Part shown: positions 22,634 through 35,188 of the stretch, one piece after another
How positions within the stretch are numbered: position 1 is the first letter of the stretch
Layout: every line of letters begins with the position of its first letter
Assembly (NCBI RefSeq): GCF_024868665.1
Contig: NC_079914.1
Location: 4,359,859 to 4,423,858, forward strand
Length of the DNA stretch: 64,000 bases
Origin: Triplophysa rosa
Lineage: Eukaryota > Chordata > Actinopteri > Cypriniformes > Nemacheilidae
Direction of reading: 5' to 3'
The notes under the pieces: model-generated
Told to the model about the DNA's origin: nothing
Seen by the model: the letters and a program-made list of their open reading frames with translations, nothing else
Databases searched by the model: none
Made by a program: the position numbers and the translations under genes

Positions 22634-23523
22634 ATATGAAGAGTTTGGTTCCAAAACGCGATAAACGCCATTTAAAAAAAACGAGTTTCCGCCAAAATCA
22701 GTATTGTTTCAGGTCGGTATTGAAAAGTCACTTTTTAATTTTACGCAAAATGCGATATCCGCCGTGTTATTCTGTCATGTTTTCTCCCTTTTTTTCCAAA
22801 CTGCAATATACGGCAGTCTCACTTCTCTGCAGAATGCGATATATCCGCTCAACCAATCACAGCACACCATTACACGCATTGTAAACCGTAATGGCGGCGC
22901 TGTGAATACGGTCGGCTCCTAGTTTTCCTGATCTACTTTGTACTTTGTGTTCAACAAACAAACAAAAAAATGAATAATTTTGATGGCATTGATGAACCTG
23001 TGCTGGTTTCTGCGGTGGGGAAGAAACGTAAGCCATCAAAATCTAATCATTTACATGAGGAGATTAAGAAGATGAAGCACTAATTTATAGCATTAAAAAG
23101 ATGACCCGTTGAATTCATTTTAGGAGCGATGACTGATTGAATGTATTTTTAGTCCAGTGCCTGTGTGTAAGATTAGTATTGTATTGAGTTCAGAGGCTGT
23201 CATATGTGGATCAACTCACTTTGTGAGTTGCATTTTCAACAGTTTCTTTTATATTAATTCAATGGATTTATTGCATTTTGAAAAAAAATTGTTATGGAAT
23301 TATTGCATTTTGGGGAAAAAATGATCAGTGTTTATAATAAATCTTTTAAAATCAAAATCTGGATTTGAAATTTTTATGTTACTAGAACCTTAAGATGCTA
23401 TGTGAAACTTTGAAACAGAAAATAGTGGTTTTCATCTTGTCACTTTCTTTGTAAAGAAAACACATTTTTACTCAAATTAATCAAAATGGATTTATAGCGT
23501 TTTGGAACCAAACTCTTCATATA
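22634..23523 (+). mobile_element. 890-bp element with 25-bp inverted ends
   Basis: The left end ATATGAAGAGTTTGGTTCCA (from 22634) matches the reverse complement of the right end through CCAAAACGC, at least 25 bp. The flanks are AT-rich, so a short TA/AT duplication is possible. A GC-richer interior with GTAATGGCGGCGCTG precedes a short ORF, as if the promoter and first exon of a larger parent element remain. Confidence 0.75.
22970..23083 (+). pseudogene. 37-codon N-terminal remnant of an element-encoded protein
   Basis: The ORF runs MNNFDGIDEPVLVSAVGKKR to EEIKKMKH and then TAA. The KKRKPSKSNH stretch is basic and resembles the start of uncharacterised fish transposon proteins that I recall only loosely. 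The rest of the protein is absent before the right inverted end, so this is a deletion derivative. Confidence 0.4.
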
Positions 23524-24010
23524 TGCAACTATATTAGACAGATTATATTGAGCATGTGTGCATTTAGCTGATGTGACTAATGGACAGCTGACCCGTGAAT
23601 CGAACCGTTACCTTGATGTGTGAGATTCAAGATTCAAGATATGTATTTGTCACATACACAGTTATATAGAGAATATACAACCAGCAGTGAAATGTAGGTC
23701 AGGTCAGCTCCAAAGACAGTGCAAAGACGATTATTATAAAAATACAACACAAAAGGAAAACATAAATAATATAAAGTTTAAGTTAACACCACATTACTTA
23801 GATGTGATGAAGTGTTTTCCATTCAGAAAATTAAAACAGTTGCTATTTTTTCTGAAGATGTTAAGCTGCAGGAACTATAGGAATATATGTATATATAAAT
23901 TGTAATGTGTGGAAATTGCCGTAGGAGGACTGGCTCACCTATAAACACATAACTTAGTAATATGAAACTATAGCCTACAGTAGTATTATGTTTTTACTTT
24001 ATTACCCAAG
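23524..24010. repeat. Tail of a dispersed retroelement, otherwise nothing
   Basis: GATTCAAGATTCAAGATATG (23625) with CAGTGAAATGTAGGTCAGG resembles the TTCAAGATTCAAGA...AATGAAAT tail of a common fish non-LTR element. No coding region is seen. Confidence 0.45.
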
Positions 24011-24012
24011 TA

Positions 24013-25607
24013 CAAACCCGATTCCAAAAAAGTTGGGACACTGTACAAATTGTGAATAAAAACAGAATGCAATGATGTGGAAGTTTCAAATTTCAATATT
24101 TTATTCAGAATACAACATAGATGACATATCAAATGTTTAAACTGAGAGAATGTATCATTTTAAGGGAAAAACAAGTTGATTTTAAATTTCATGGCATCAA
24201 CACATCTCAAAAAAGTTGGGACAAGGCCATGTTTACCACTGTGTGGCATCCCCTCTTCTTTTTTATAACAGTCTGCAAACGTCTGGGGACTGAGGAGACA
24301 AGTTGCTCAAGTTTAGGAATAGGAATGTTGTCCCATTCTTGTCTAATACAGGCTTCTAGTTGCTCGACTGTCTTAGGTCTTCTTTGTCGCATCTTCCTCT
24401 TTATGATGCGCCAAATGTTTTCTATGGGTGAAAGATCTGGACTGCAGGCTGGCCATTTCAGTACCCGGATCCGTCTTCTACGCAGCCATGATGTTGTAAT
24501 TGATGCAGTATGTGGTCTGGCATTGTCATGTTGGAAAATGCAAGGTCTTCCCTGAAAGAGACGACGTCTGGATGGGAGCATATGTTGTTCTAGATCTTGG
24601 ATATACCTTTCAGCATTGATGGTGCCTTTCCAGATGTGTAAGCTGCCCATGCCACACGCACTCATGCAACCCCATACCATCAGAGATGCAGGCTTCTGAA
24701 CTGAGCGCTGATAACAACTTGGGTTGTCCTTGTCCTCTTTAGTCCGGATGACATGGCGTCCCAGTTTTCCAAAAAGAACTTCAAATTTTGATTCGTCTGA
24801 CCACAGAACAGTTTTCCACTTTGCCACAGTCCATTTTAAATGAGCCTTGGCCCAGAGAAAACGCCTGCGCTTCTGGATCATGTTTAGATATGGCATCTTT
24901 TTGGACCTATAGAGTTTTAGCCGGCAACGGCGAATGGCACTGTGGATTGTGTTCACCGACAATGTTTTCTGGAAGTATTCCTGAGCCCATGTTGTGATTT
25001 CCATTACAGTAGCATTCCTGTATGTGATGCAGTGCCGTCTAAGGGCCCGAAGATCACGGGCATCCAGTATGGTTTTCCGGCCTTGACCCTTACGCACAGA
25101 GATTGTTCCAGATTCTCTGAATCTTTGGATGATATTATGCACTGTAGATGATGATAACTTCAAACTCTTTGCAATTTTTCTCTGAGAAACTCCTTTCTGA
25201 TATTGCTCCACTATTTTTCGCGGCAGCATTGGGGGAATTGGTGATCCTCTGCCCATCTTGACTTCTGAGAGACACTGCCACTCCAGAGCCTCTTTTTATA
25301 CCCAATCATGTTGCCAATTGACCTAATAAGTTACAAATTGGTCCTCCAGCTGTTCCTTATATGTACATTTAACTTTTCCGGCCTCTTATTGCTACCTGTC
25401 CCAACTTTTTTGGAACGTGTAGCTCTCATGAAATCCAAAATGAGCCAATATTTGGCATGATATTTCAAAATGTCTCACTTTCAACATTTGATATGTTATC
25501 TATATTCTGTTGTGAATAAAATATAAGTTTATGAGATTCGTAAATTATTGCATTCCTTTTTTATTCACAATTTGTACAGTGTCCCAACTTTTTTGGAATC
25601 AGGTTTG
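24013..25607 (-). mobile_element. Complete Tc1-like transposon with IR/DR ends
   Basis: The 1595-bp element is flanked by TA (24011-24012 and 25608-25609). The terminal inverted repeats are about 218 bp and start CAAACC(C/T)GATTCCAAAAAA. Each holds an outer and an inner direct repeat of the motif CCAAAAAAGTTGGGACA. The inner copies are near 24207-24224 and 25397-25414. This is the IR/DR layout known from Sleeping Beauty-type elements. The transposase gene is intact on the minus strand, and its stop codon reaches the left inner direct repeat. Confidence 0.95.
24207..25256 (-). CDS. Tc1 transposase (DD34E), intact
   Basis: 349 residues, full length for Tc1 transposases. The paired-like region has a first helix-turn-helix around KGVSQRKIAKSLKLSSSTVH (21-40), then the GRK-type linker GQGRKT (57-62) and a second helical part to about 120. 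The catalytic triad is D154 (WSDESKFE), D244 (FQHDNARPH) and E279 (SPIENIW), with exactly 34 residues between the last two. VWGCMSACG (195-203) is the glycine-containing box. Basic stretches (RSKK, QKRRR) could serve nuclear import. There are no stops or frameshifts, so the copy could be active or only recently silent. Confidence 0.95.
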   Translation of the reverse strand: MGRGSPIPPMLPRKIVEQYQKGVSQRKIAKSLKLSSSTVHNIIQRFRESGTISVRKGQGRKTILDARDLRALRRHCITYRNATVMEITTWAQEYFQKTLSVNTIHSAIRRCRLKLYRSKKMPYLNMIQKRRRFLWAKAHLKWTVAKWKTVLWSDESKFEVLFGKLGRHVIRTKEDKDNPSCYQRSVQKPASLMVWGCMSACGMGSLHIWKGTINAERYIQDLEQHMLPSRRRLFQGRPCIFQHDNARPHTASITTSWLRRRRIRVLKWPACSPDLSPIENIWRIIKRKMRQRRPKTVEQLEACIRQEWDNIPIPKLEQLVSSVPRRLQTVIKKKRGCHTVVNMALSQLF

Positions 25608-25609
25608 TA

Positions 25610-28600
25610 AATCATGTACCACGAAATAAAATTGTATATAAATGTAAAAAAAGATTTAGAGGGATCAACAATATATTTATTTAATGTGGGCTTAATATGT
25701 AAACCGTGATATTTTATTTCAGGACTGGTGATGTTAATATCAAAAGTTGATTTATGAGGTGTGTTTTGCCACCTTTCTGTTGAAATAATAGCATTTATGT
25801 TTTAATTTTCTCATTGGAAAACACTTTCTCACGTCTAAGTACTGCGATCACTCACGTGGCAAATCAATTGAAATAACAGTCAAAGTAAAGAGGCGATTCA
25901 TCTTTTTCCGAAAAACCGGAGGAACGCAATCTAAATATAAAATTACTGTACACAGTAAGATCACATTAAAATGACGTTGATGTGCGTTTTATGTTGGTCA
26001 GCAAGCATACAAAGTACAGTGCATTCAAGATTTCTCTGGGCCGGTCAGATTCCTCCCAAATCCTAAAGTTTTAAGAGAGATCAAATGGAAATGTGCATTT
26101 AATTCATCTGCTAATAGTAAATACATATGATATTAGTATTTGTAAGACTATTAATCTAAAAATAAAATGGAAAATCAAATCCATGCTGACTTTCTTTACA
26201 TATTTTAAACATTGACATTTGGATTCAAATAAACAGGATGAAATGGCCCCAAAATTTGAGTTTTGTGCATTGACTCTTACTAGTAAAGTGTTCATGGTAA
26301 CGTACGTCTTTTTGGAATCTCAGGTGGCTATTAAATTGTTGCGTAGGCCTTACTTCTGATTCTCAACCATGACATGTTGACCTTGCACAGATTTCAAGTA
26401 TTTATGCTGAGACAAACTTGTACACATTGTTGCCTACAGTATATTTCTGTATTTAATCTTTTAAACTCTATGAAAAATGTTCATACGTCATATCCTTGGA
26501 CCAAAGTGCATTGTTGTGCACATTTTATGATGTTGTATGCCAAAATGGGGCGGTAAATTTATTGACGAGTCGCACGGCTGTGTGAAATTATGACTTCTGT
26601 AGACTTTTGTGTTGGGTTACTGCTGAACACGGCTCCAGGTGGACTGGATCATAATTCCTGTCATTGGTGTGGTGATTTTCGGAGACGTGCACAACTGCTG
26701 GGGCATCAGAAACAGATGGATGTGCGCGCGAGCTTGTCACGGTCCCAGAGGATGTTACAGTGAATGCGGTGATGCTATTGGATCCGGCCTGCTGTATATG
26801 TCGTATCTGAAGGGGAGGAATGGTCACTGAGGACCTGCACATGTGCATTAGAGCTTACAAAGTCGTTCGTCTTTTCTGTTGTGTTTTTAGACCTCAACCC
26901 AATCGAATGACAACAGGAACCATTAAAAAATGTAATTTTATAGTAGTTAAACTTGTTCAAAATGATCTCTGGAACGTGTGCTTGTGTTTTAAAGGGGACA
27001 TCGGATGAAACTGAGATTGACTATAACCTTAACAAACTGTACACAACTCTTAAAATTATCAAGGTAATTTTCTAAGACCTCGAGCAACTTCCTCTCAGAT
27101 TTGACTGTATTGTTCACAAAGTTAATATGAAGTTGCCATCGCATGTTATTCTCTCATCCAAACAGGCAGTGCTACATGTATATTGTATTGGGAAGTCAAG
27201 GACATGTTTTTTCCATTTGACTTCTGTAAAGGATGTACTCGGCTTCAAAATCTAAAAGGAATGACCTTTGTTCTGGTTAGCAAGCTGCGTGTCTGGAGAT
27301 TTTGCTCTCTGGAGGATAGGAGATTTTGATGGCCATGTTTCTAGTATGAATTGACGTTTCTTTCTACTGAACAATTGGCGTTATGATGGAACGGTTGATG
27401 TGTCCAGTTGAGCTTTCAGTAGAATAGTGGAAAAAGAGAAACCCATGTGAGCAACAAATAAAACCGTCAAAAATCGGAAATGAGAATACTGTGTATATTT
27501 CTGACCTGCTAGGTCACAACAAGACCATCCGGATGTTTCTGGTGTCCACGCTTTATGGTTTTATCTACAACTATATAGAGAATCAAATATTTTGTGAGTA
27601 ATGCTTTTCTTGTTTTTTAAAAAAAGGAAATATAAACTCTTTGTATGTTATACGTTTCACAATATGGTAAACTATGATCGCCTGTTACTTTGAAAATGTA
27701 TAAGAACTGTTGTTATATGTTAGATTAACTGAATATAAAATAAATCTGGCACGAAAAGAAATCCAACCATACCCATCGCCACCCCCCAAACGCACACACA
27801 GACACCAAATGAGGTAACAAGGTTGCAACCTCATTAAAAATGAATAGAAAAACATTTCATATAAAATTTACTTTGACAGTTTCCAAAGGTTAAGCACCTT
27901 CTTTCGCCGACCATTTGTTGAGAAAGAAACCGTCCGGGACCTGTTTAGTATGTGTTGATGTGTGTTTCCACTATTTAACATGCAAGGGCACAGACTTGAT
28001 TTCAGTAATCCACACTTAAAATGTAAGCTTTGAACTGAAATATCCCCGTTCAAGCCCATTAATATATGTGACTGAAACCATGTTATTTGTTTTGATTTGT
28101 TGGCTGAAACTCAAGGTATTTTTACGACCAGCCTCAAACTGTCACATCAACGTGACGTGTGGATGACTCCAGCTGCAGTTTGAATGTATTGAAAGCTTGG
28201 AGAGAAACCAGGCTTTGGTTGCACATCCTCAGAATGTGTTCTTGGAGGTTTTGCCACAAGCGATTTCCTATTCAAAATCATCTGGCTGAACAACGGTATG
28301 GGGTACAAATATCCCATCATTCTCAGTAGCCAACTTAAAAAAATCTGTAAACAGACCTTTGAGTTGAGCGGTTATATATAGCGTGAATTAAAAAATGACA
28401 CTGTTTAATAACCCTGAATGCACCAGGCCTATGTACAGTACTCTTTCCGAATCTTCCGAAGTTATACAATAGATTTTTGAGAGGAACAGACTAAAAGAAG
28501 TCATTATTCGCTGGTCATTTTCTTCCCATTCAGTGAGCTGTTGCCAACAGATCATTGAGTCAGAGTTCAACTCAACAATCACTCGGTGCTGTTTGTGAAC

Positions 28601-28747
28601 CAGATCAACTGGTTCATTGAAAAGGACCAGGTCAGAATAACTATTTATTCAGTTAACTCACTGACTCAATACTGGTCCCAGTTAACAGCTCAGTCAAGGG
28701 AAGGTCATCAGTGAAATGTCTTGCAACAATACGCTTATAAGAATTAA
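25610..28747. other. No gene recognised
   Basis: Single-copy-looking AT-rich sequence with scattered short frames lacking family signatures. 26590-26830 is slightly GC-richer with overlapping frames on both strands, which is usual for noncoding DNA of that composition. Confidence 0.45.
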
Positions 28748-29070
28748 TTAAAGTGATAGTTCACCCAAAAATAAAAATGGTCATCATTTATTCACCCTCT
28801 TGTCATATTAAACCTGTATGACTTTCCTTCTTCAGCATGAACACAAATGTAGATATTTATAAAATTGTTGTTAACTGGACCCCATTCACTTGGTTTTGCA
28901 TTGGTTTGTGTCCATACCATAGAATTGAATGGGGTCCAGTGCTGTTCGGTTACCAACGTTCTTCAAAATATCTTTTGTGTTCTGCGGAAGAAAGTCATAA
29001 AGGTTTGAAATGACAAGAGGGTGAGTAAATAATGACAGAATTGTCATTTTTGGGTGAACTATCACTTTAA
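28748..29070. mobile_element. Miniature element, AAAGGGATAGTTCACCC family
   Basis: The ends TTAAAGTGATAGTTCACCCA and TTTTTGGGTGAACTATCACTTTAA are inverted repeats, and the subterminal ATTTATTCACCCTCTTGTCA pairs with AGAGGGTGAGTAAATAATGA. It is 323 bp with no coding capacity. Confidence 0.85.
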
Positions 29071-29861
29071 GTTGAGCTGTCCTTGAAGAGTATGGAGGTG
29101 TAAAATGAATGTAGATTGTAGAGGTAAAATAATCTGGATTTGGGTAAATTTGATGAGAAATGTTTGAGTTCATATTAAGATCTTCAATAATATTGACTTG
29201 ATCAATCTGAGCTCAGTTTGAGACGTTGTTGAGATCTCTCTATGGAGACACTCTAATGGAGACATTTGTGAGATTTCTGCCTCTTTTTCTAAGGAGAAAT
29301 ATCTGAGACACAAGAGGCTTAAGCAAGTAGAGTGTTGCATTTGTGTGATGGGTTTTATTCTGAAGGAACACACATACACTTACAAAATGTTTACCTTGAA
29401 TGCACTGTAAGTCGCTTTGCTTACCGTGAGTAAATAATGACATCATTTTTATTTTTAGATTAACTGCTCCTTTAACATTCCAAACACAGCACTTTAAGGC
29501 ATTTTATGGTGACTACATGAAGTCGTAAAACGGATGGCGAATGATAGTAATTTAAAACTGGGACTGCAAGGACACTGACTGCAGGAGTTCTGCTGCAGAC
29601 ACGGTCGCCCCATTAAGAGACCTGTCTTCCCTCCGCTGTGAGGTGACAGACAGATGCTGAGTGAGCGTCCCGCTTTACGGGCAAACAGAGAGAATTAAAG
29701 AGTAAGAGAACAACATACTCGATAGTTACTTGCAACCCTAGACCATCTGTTTTACTTTAGCCATGCACCTAAATGAGCTAAAGAATCAACTGGCAGACAT
29801 CTTCGTTTCAGCAAGGATTTGAATGCAAAGGTAGTCACTTTTCAATGGCCTGTATTACATG
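29071..29861. other. No gene; half of a miniature element
   Basis: 29424-29476 is a right-half fragment of the AAAGGGATAGTTCACCC family (GTGAGTAAATAATGACATC ... CTCCTTTAA). The rest is unremarkable. Confidence 0.5.
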
Positions 29862-30600
29862 GGAGGTCTGCTTATGTTTTATGTATTGGAAAAAAAGTAT
29901 TCTGTTGGTATTTAAAATAAGCAAATGCATAGCACAGTGCATAATATTTACATTTATACATTTGACAGGCATTATATCCAGAGATTTACAAAGTTATTCA
30001 TTTTTTATTAGAACGTGTGATTCCTGGATCAAACCCAAGTGTTGTGCTGCTTACGTATTCCTTACCAATTTAGCTACAGGGACTTCGTAATGCAAAGTAT
30101 AGGGTGCATAATACACAGCATGTACTATATACGGCCTAGAAAATGTTAGTAGTATGTGAAGCAGTTTGCAACAATTTCATTTGTTTGTTATCAGTAGGAG
30201 TTGAGTTTAGTGTTTTTTTGTTTACTTTAGTGGGGTTTTTTTTGTTTGCTTAGTGTTTTTTTTTTGTTTGATTTAGTGTTTAGTGTGTAGTGTAGTGTAG
30301 TGTAGTAGACTTGACTTGACTTAGATGACGCCCATAAAATCTCAACTGATTTTTTAAATCGCTTCAAAGTCTGCTAATGTTTTATGTATTGGAAAATGTA
30401 TTCTGTTGGTATTTAAAATATGCAAATGTATAAAAGCACAGCACATAATATTTACATTTATGCATTTGGCAGACATTTTTGTCCAAAGGGATTTACAAAG
30501 CTATGCATTTTTTTAAATTAGAATGGTTGATCCTTGAGGTCAAACCCATGACGTTTCCGTTGTGCTGGTTACACTATTTCTTACCATTTGTGCTACAGGA
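29862..30600 (+). repeat. Local direct duplication, two copies about 510 bp apart
   Basis: 29862-30090 and 30370-30600 share CTTATGTTTTATGTATTGGA-like, TTCTGTTGGTATTTAAAATA and CATAATATTTACATTTAT words in the same order. Both run into ACATTTATGCATTTGGCAGA, the start of a common fish repeat. Between them is a GTTTAGTG/TAGTG minisatellite (30270-30305). Confidence 0.75.
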
Positions 30601-30830
30601 ACACGATTTTATTTTATCTTTAATATGTTGTTTTTTAGTTTTATTTTATATTTTATTGTATTACTTTTTAATTTGTAAATGTTATTTTATTTTGTTTTAT
30701 TTACTTTATTTTTATGTACTTCACATTTATTTTTAAATTTATTTATTTAGGGGAATACCCTTACTAATACAATGGGTCAGCCTGAATGCACTGTAAATCA
30801 CCTTGCATGAAAGCGTCTGACAAATGCATA
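30601..30830. repeat. T-rich low-complexity tract and inverted repeat end
   Basis: 30601-30755 is a T/TTTTA-rich run. 30785-30830 (GAATGCACTGTAAATCACCT ... GACAAATGCATAAATGTAAA) is the reverse of the ACATTTATGCATTTGGCAGA motif at 30458, so the two face each other. Confidence 0.6.
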
Positions 30831-33800
30831 AATGTAAACGTAGTATTTTATTTTGTTAAATGTTTGGCATTCCACTCAAAGTCAAGGTGGCTACACAACC
30901 TGTTAAAATGACATTTATGGACTTGTTTTTTGTTTGCATTTAATGTATACCGTATGTAATCGTCTTCAATAGTTATTTATCTGTTTCCTCTCTATCGGAG
31001 TCACGACTTCCTACTTGTTTGACGAAGGTATCAGATTAACTCAGACATAGAAGATGCCCATTAAACCTTCACAGATTTTTTTCATTTTTAATCATTTCAA
31101 AGGATTCATATTTCAGAAACATCTGTTCTCTGCAGAAATCTGCTCATCTCTGTGATTCCAGCTCTCGCGTGGGCACCAAATTCTGAGCGCCTCTGTTGAA
31201 ACTAAACACATTAATGAGGCATTGCTATAAATATGTGCTTTCTCAGGGTTCACGGCTGACATTGAGGTACAATTAAGTTCATAATTACTGGAATAAAATG
31301 TTTTTTAAAATTGCATATCTAGGGTCCTCCAAAAAGGCTTAGCATATAACGTACTCGCATTAATGTGTTTTGCAGTATTTATCGTGTCTAGAACTTTAAT
31401 TGAATGGGCAGTTATAGTGAAAATATCCTGAGGCCTCCTGTGGAAAAGCTAAGATGATAATTAACAGTTAAGGACACGTATTAGACACAGAACTGCTGTT
31501 AAAAGAGGGATTTATGTATACTAGTCAGTGAATGTAAAACCCTTTAAGCTGTTTGCCTCAGGTGCTTCTAATCTTACTAAAAACTCCAAAAATCAATGTA
31601 AAGCTTTAGGGACTTGTTATATACTTTTTCAATGAAATGTAATAGCTAAAGGCTATCATGACAACCTATGACACATAACTAGGGATTTTTAAGGTCCTGG
31701 AGTGTCCAACAACAAGTTTATCTACATAGGTGTAAAAACACTATTATTTCGTAATAATAGGCAGTTATTCTTACCTTACTTCTTGACTGACTCTCAAATG
31801 ATTAATTCCGCGATTCATCTGTCTGCGGTTCGCGAAACTAGGGACGACTCGTTTGCGTGATTCAGAGTCAACTCCCTTTTTTCTAAGCCAATAACTTTGT
31901 TATTCATTCACCTTGGATTTACAACTTGGCAGATTGCTTACTTTCAAACACGGCACGTTACACACTGCATGAAATGTAATTTTTATGATCTCATGTTATG
32001 TACTCTTTAAAACAACTATTTTTGTGAAAAGCATTGTTGTGAAAATTGAACCTGAATTTGAATTATTAGATCAGATTGTTTGGCAACCAATAATATCCTC
32101 TTTGGCTGTTACAACACAGTCTCACTGAAAATTAAAAATAATGTACAAGGTGGCTAACTCATACGAATTTGTGCGATCTTCACTGATTGGCACCAGTGAC
32201 ATTAGGTTTAGCACTATAAAAAGACGTAATTTTACAGAATTTGCCTGCGTAATTTTTTACAGATTTTTCCTGTAATTGTATTGAATTTCTGTTGTTGTTT
32301 TTTTTTACAGATTTTTCGTGTATTTTTAAATGCGGTCAAAAGCCGCAAATTTTCAAGAAAAACAAAACGGAATTGTACTTGCTCAACAAGTAAATTGTTT
32401 TTATGGCTTTTGTTAATGCGTCATAAGTGAATATAAATACAGGTCACATGACACTGAAAATATGCTAGATGCATAGAACATATATTCATGCTGTACCCAC
32501 ATATATAGCAACGGGAACGACTCTAAAATTATTTTGTTTTTTTATACATGTTTTAGTAAAATGATCATTTTTGTTTCATTCTGTGAACTAGTGATGACAT
32601 TTCTCCCAAATTTCATATGAAAATATAGTTATAAATATAGGTTTGTAGGCCATAATGATTCTACCTGTCAAGAAGGTGGTACTTTATCTAATTTAGCACG
32701 TACTGTCACAGTTCAAGATTTTGGACAGGACAGGTTATCAATATCATCAATATTTTATCTATTTTCCTAAAAAAGTGTGTTTTTATTATTTTGTCAACCT
32801 TTGAGACCACAGTAAGCAATAAGCCAAAACCAGTAACATTTAATTTCACAGGCTCTTCGGGGGAAAACATAAAACGCTTCACGTGGTACCTAATGACACC
32901 CCTTAACCGTAGTAAAATCACTTTAATGCACTGCTTATCACAGTTATTATTCACATGCTTACCTCTCCGATAAACAAAAGCAATCTGGTTCTGTTAATTC
33001 AATCTCTGCATTATTGCACACTACTCCGCTATGTTCAGATGTACTGAAAATATTGGATGATTTTATTTCTCATTGGAGCAGACCTCTGTATTCCAGTGGG
33101 CTGACAACAATGCGATTGAAAACATTGTCCCCTAACATCCGGATTCGAGTTTTATTGCAAACGTCCACGTCTGCAAGCCAGGCAGTTGCGGGCTATGAAG
33201 TGAAAACTCACCCCCCCAATTGCACACCATAGATCAAAGAATCCACATTATTGCATTGAGTTCAGCGCAATAAACAGAATCAGGTTACATTAGAGTCGGC
33301 TTGCGTTACAAAGGGTCTCTTTGTCTATATTGTATAGGGATTTTTCTGCCTGTAGTGGTAATGGAGTAAGGCCGGTTCATCAGTTATGCTGTCTGGCCTG
33401 TCACTGCAAATTTGACTTCTTTGAGGATCAAACCGTAGTCCGACTACAGAGCTTCATGGCTGGCCTTTAGCTCGCTGGCTATAACGCACTCAACTCCAAT
33501 TCCAAAGGTCATTAATTTGAGTCTACTCAGGCCAACAGGCAGCCATGTTATTTTTTAAATGTCTGATGTTTATATTGGACTGGAAACATCTGCTTTCTAA
33601 ACCTTTCCAGATATGAAGGATTCGTTCATTGGTTCAGGATAATTCATTCAAAATGTCATTCCTCAGATAAAGATGATGAATTTGAATGAAGTCAGTGTCA
33701 GTTCCTTGGAACGTTTTTTCTTCTCTAACCTTCTCTTTAACTCCTACAACGGCCTTTCAGAAGCTCAGGGGTTTGAAGGCACTTGGCAATTTCAATCTTC

Positions 33801-34290
33801 TAAAGCAGATGGTCAAAGAAAGGCAGTGTAGAGACCGCTGAGCGTCACACTCGACAGATAAATGAAGAAAATTATCCCAGCATCTGCTGTGAAACGACGC
33901 AGTACAGATGATTTTTTTAACCCAGGCACTAAGAGATTTTTTTGGAACATCAGACATAAAATGTCTTTATTACCCGAGAGACCCGATTCTGTTTCTGCAC
34001 CTTGTGATTTACATACAGTAAAAGTAAAACTTATGAGTAACTACAGCCAGAAGGATTATACATGCATGTTGGAAACATCCACAAATATAAACAAACTGAA
34101 AGTATAGAATTTGTTTTTATGACTAGGGGTTGCATCTATAACTAGAGCTAGGAATTATGGGCAATGATAAAAAGTATCAGTCAACAGAGATCATTTTTCT
34201 CATGAAGAATTTAAAAAATATCAAACAACCTCTGTCAAGATTATTAACTACCCTTGTACAACAAATAACACCACATGCAAAAACACATTT
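30831..34290. other. No gene recognised
   Basis: Mostly single-copy-looking sequence. 32230-32330 has repeated TTTACAGATTTTTC(C/G)TGTA words from an old miniature element. 33000-33900 is moderately GC with short frames on both strands and no recognisable protein. Confidence 0.45.
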
Positions 34291-34619
34291 AAAGGGATAG
34301 TTCACCCCAAAATGAAAATTCTGTCATCATCCCCCCCCCCCCTTAGGTTGTTCCAAATCTGTAACGATTTTGTTCTGATGAACACAGAGAAATAAATTCG
34401 GAAGAATGTCAGTAACTAAACAGATCTCATCCCCCATTGACTCCCATAGTATTTCCCCTATTATGGCAGTTAATAGTGGATGGGATCTGTTTGATTAATG
34501 ACATTCTTACAAATATCTTCCTTTGTGTTCAGTAGAACAAAGACCTTTATACAGGTTTGGAACAACCTGAGGGTGAGTAAATGATGACAGAGTTTTCATT
34601 TTTGGGTGAACTATCCCTT
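34291..34619. mobile_element. Miniature element, AAAGGGATAGTTCACCC family
   Basis: The ends AAAGGGATAGTTCACCCC and TTTTTGGGTGAACTATCCCTT are inverted repeats. An internal symmetric pair GGTTGTTCCAAA / TTTGGAACAACC is present. A C12 run (34331-34342) is a local expansion. It has no coding capacity. Confidence 0.88.
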
Positions 34620-35188
34620 CAACTGTCCTTTTAGTATAAGCGTGCACTCCTATTATAAACCATTCATATACTGCCCCCTACTGGAGAGATTTCATGAATG
34701 AATACAAATACTTAATCCATAGCTATTGATAGATGGTGTGGATCATGGATATGTAATTAAATCTGTGAAAAACAGGTAGAGGTAAATGACATCGGATGTT
34801 GTCATGTAAATAAAGATTCCAAACGCTGCATGAGCCAACGAGACAATGAGAGTATGGAATAATGAAATAATTGAGATTTTTAAGAGATCACATCTGTGAT
34901 TAATTATTCTGCTAACATTGTCCAGAAAAGTAATGCTTTATGAGACTGTACAAGTGATGCTTGTATGGAAAAATCAATCCGAGTATCCAGTCAGATTTTT
35001 TTCCCAAAGGTAATATTCACGTTCTTTTGGTCGTGAAGCGTAGCAAAAACCATTATTCATAATTTACCAGCTCATCACCCAAATGTATGATCCGTTTTTA
35101 ATATTAAACCTAAATGACATAAATTGGTTCTTATGTAATGGGCAAACATAAAATGATACCCTTCATAAACTTTTGTTAAACTTGGGCA
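34620..35188. other. No gene recognised
   Basis: Plain AT-rich sequence. 34855-34975 lacks any visible repeat and has homeobox-like TAATTA words. Nothing firm. Confidence 0.4.

Noticed and set aside
24121..25151. Plus-strand frames over the first Tc1 element
   Set aside because: Antisense shadows of the transposase gene.
26588..26848. Overlapping frames on both strands in a GC-richer patch
   Set aside because: No domain, splice support or codon pattern; both strands are open, as in noncoding GC-richer DNA.
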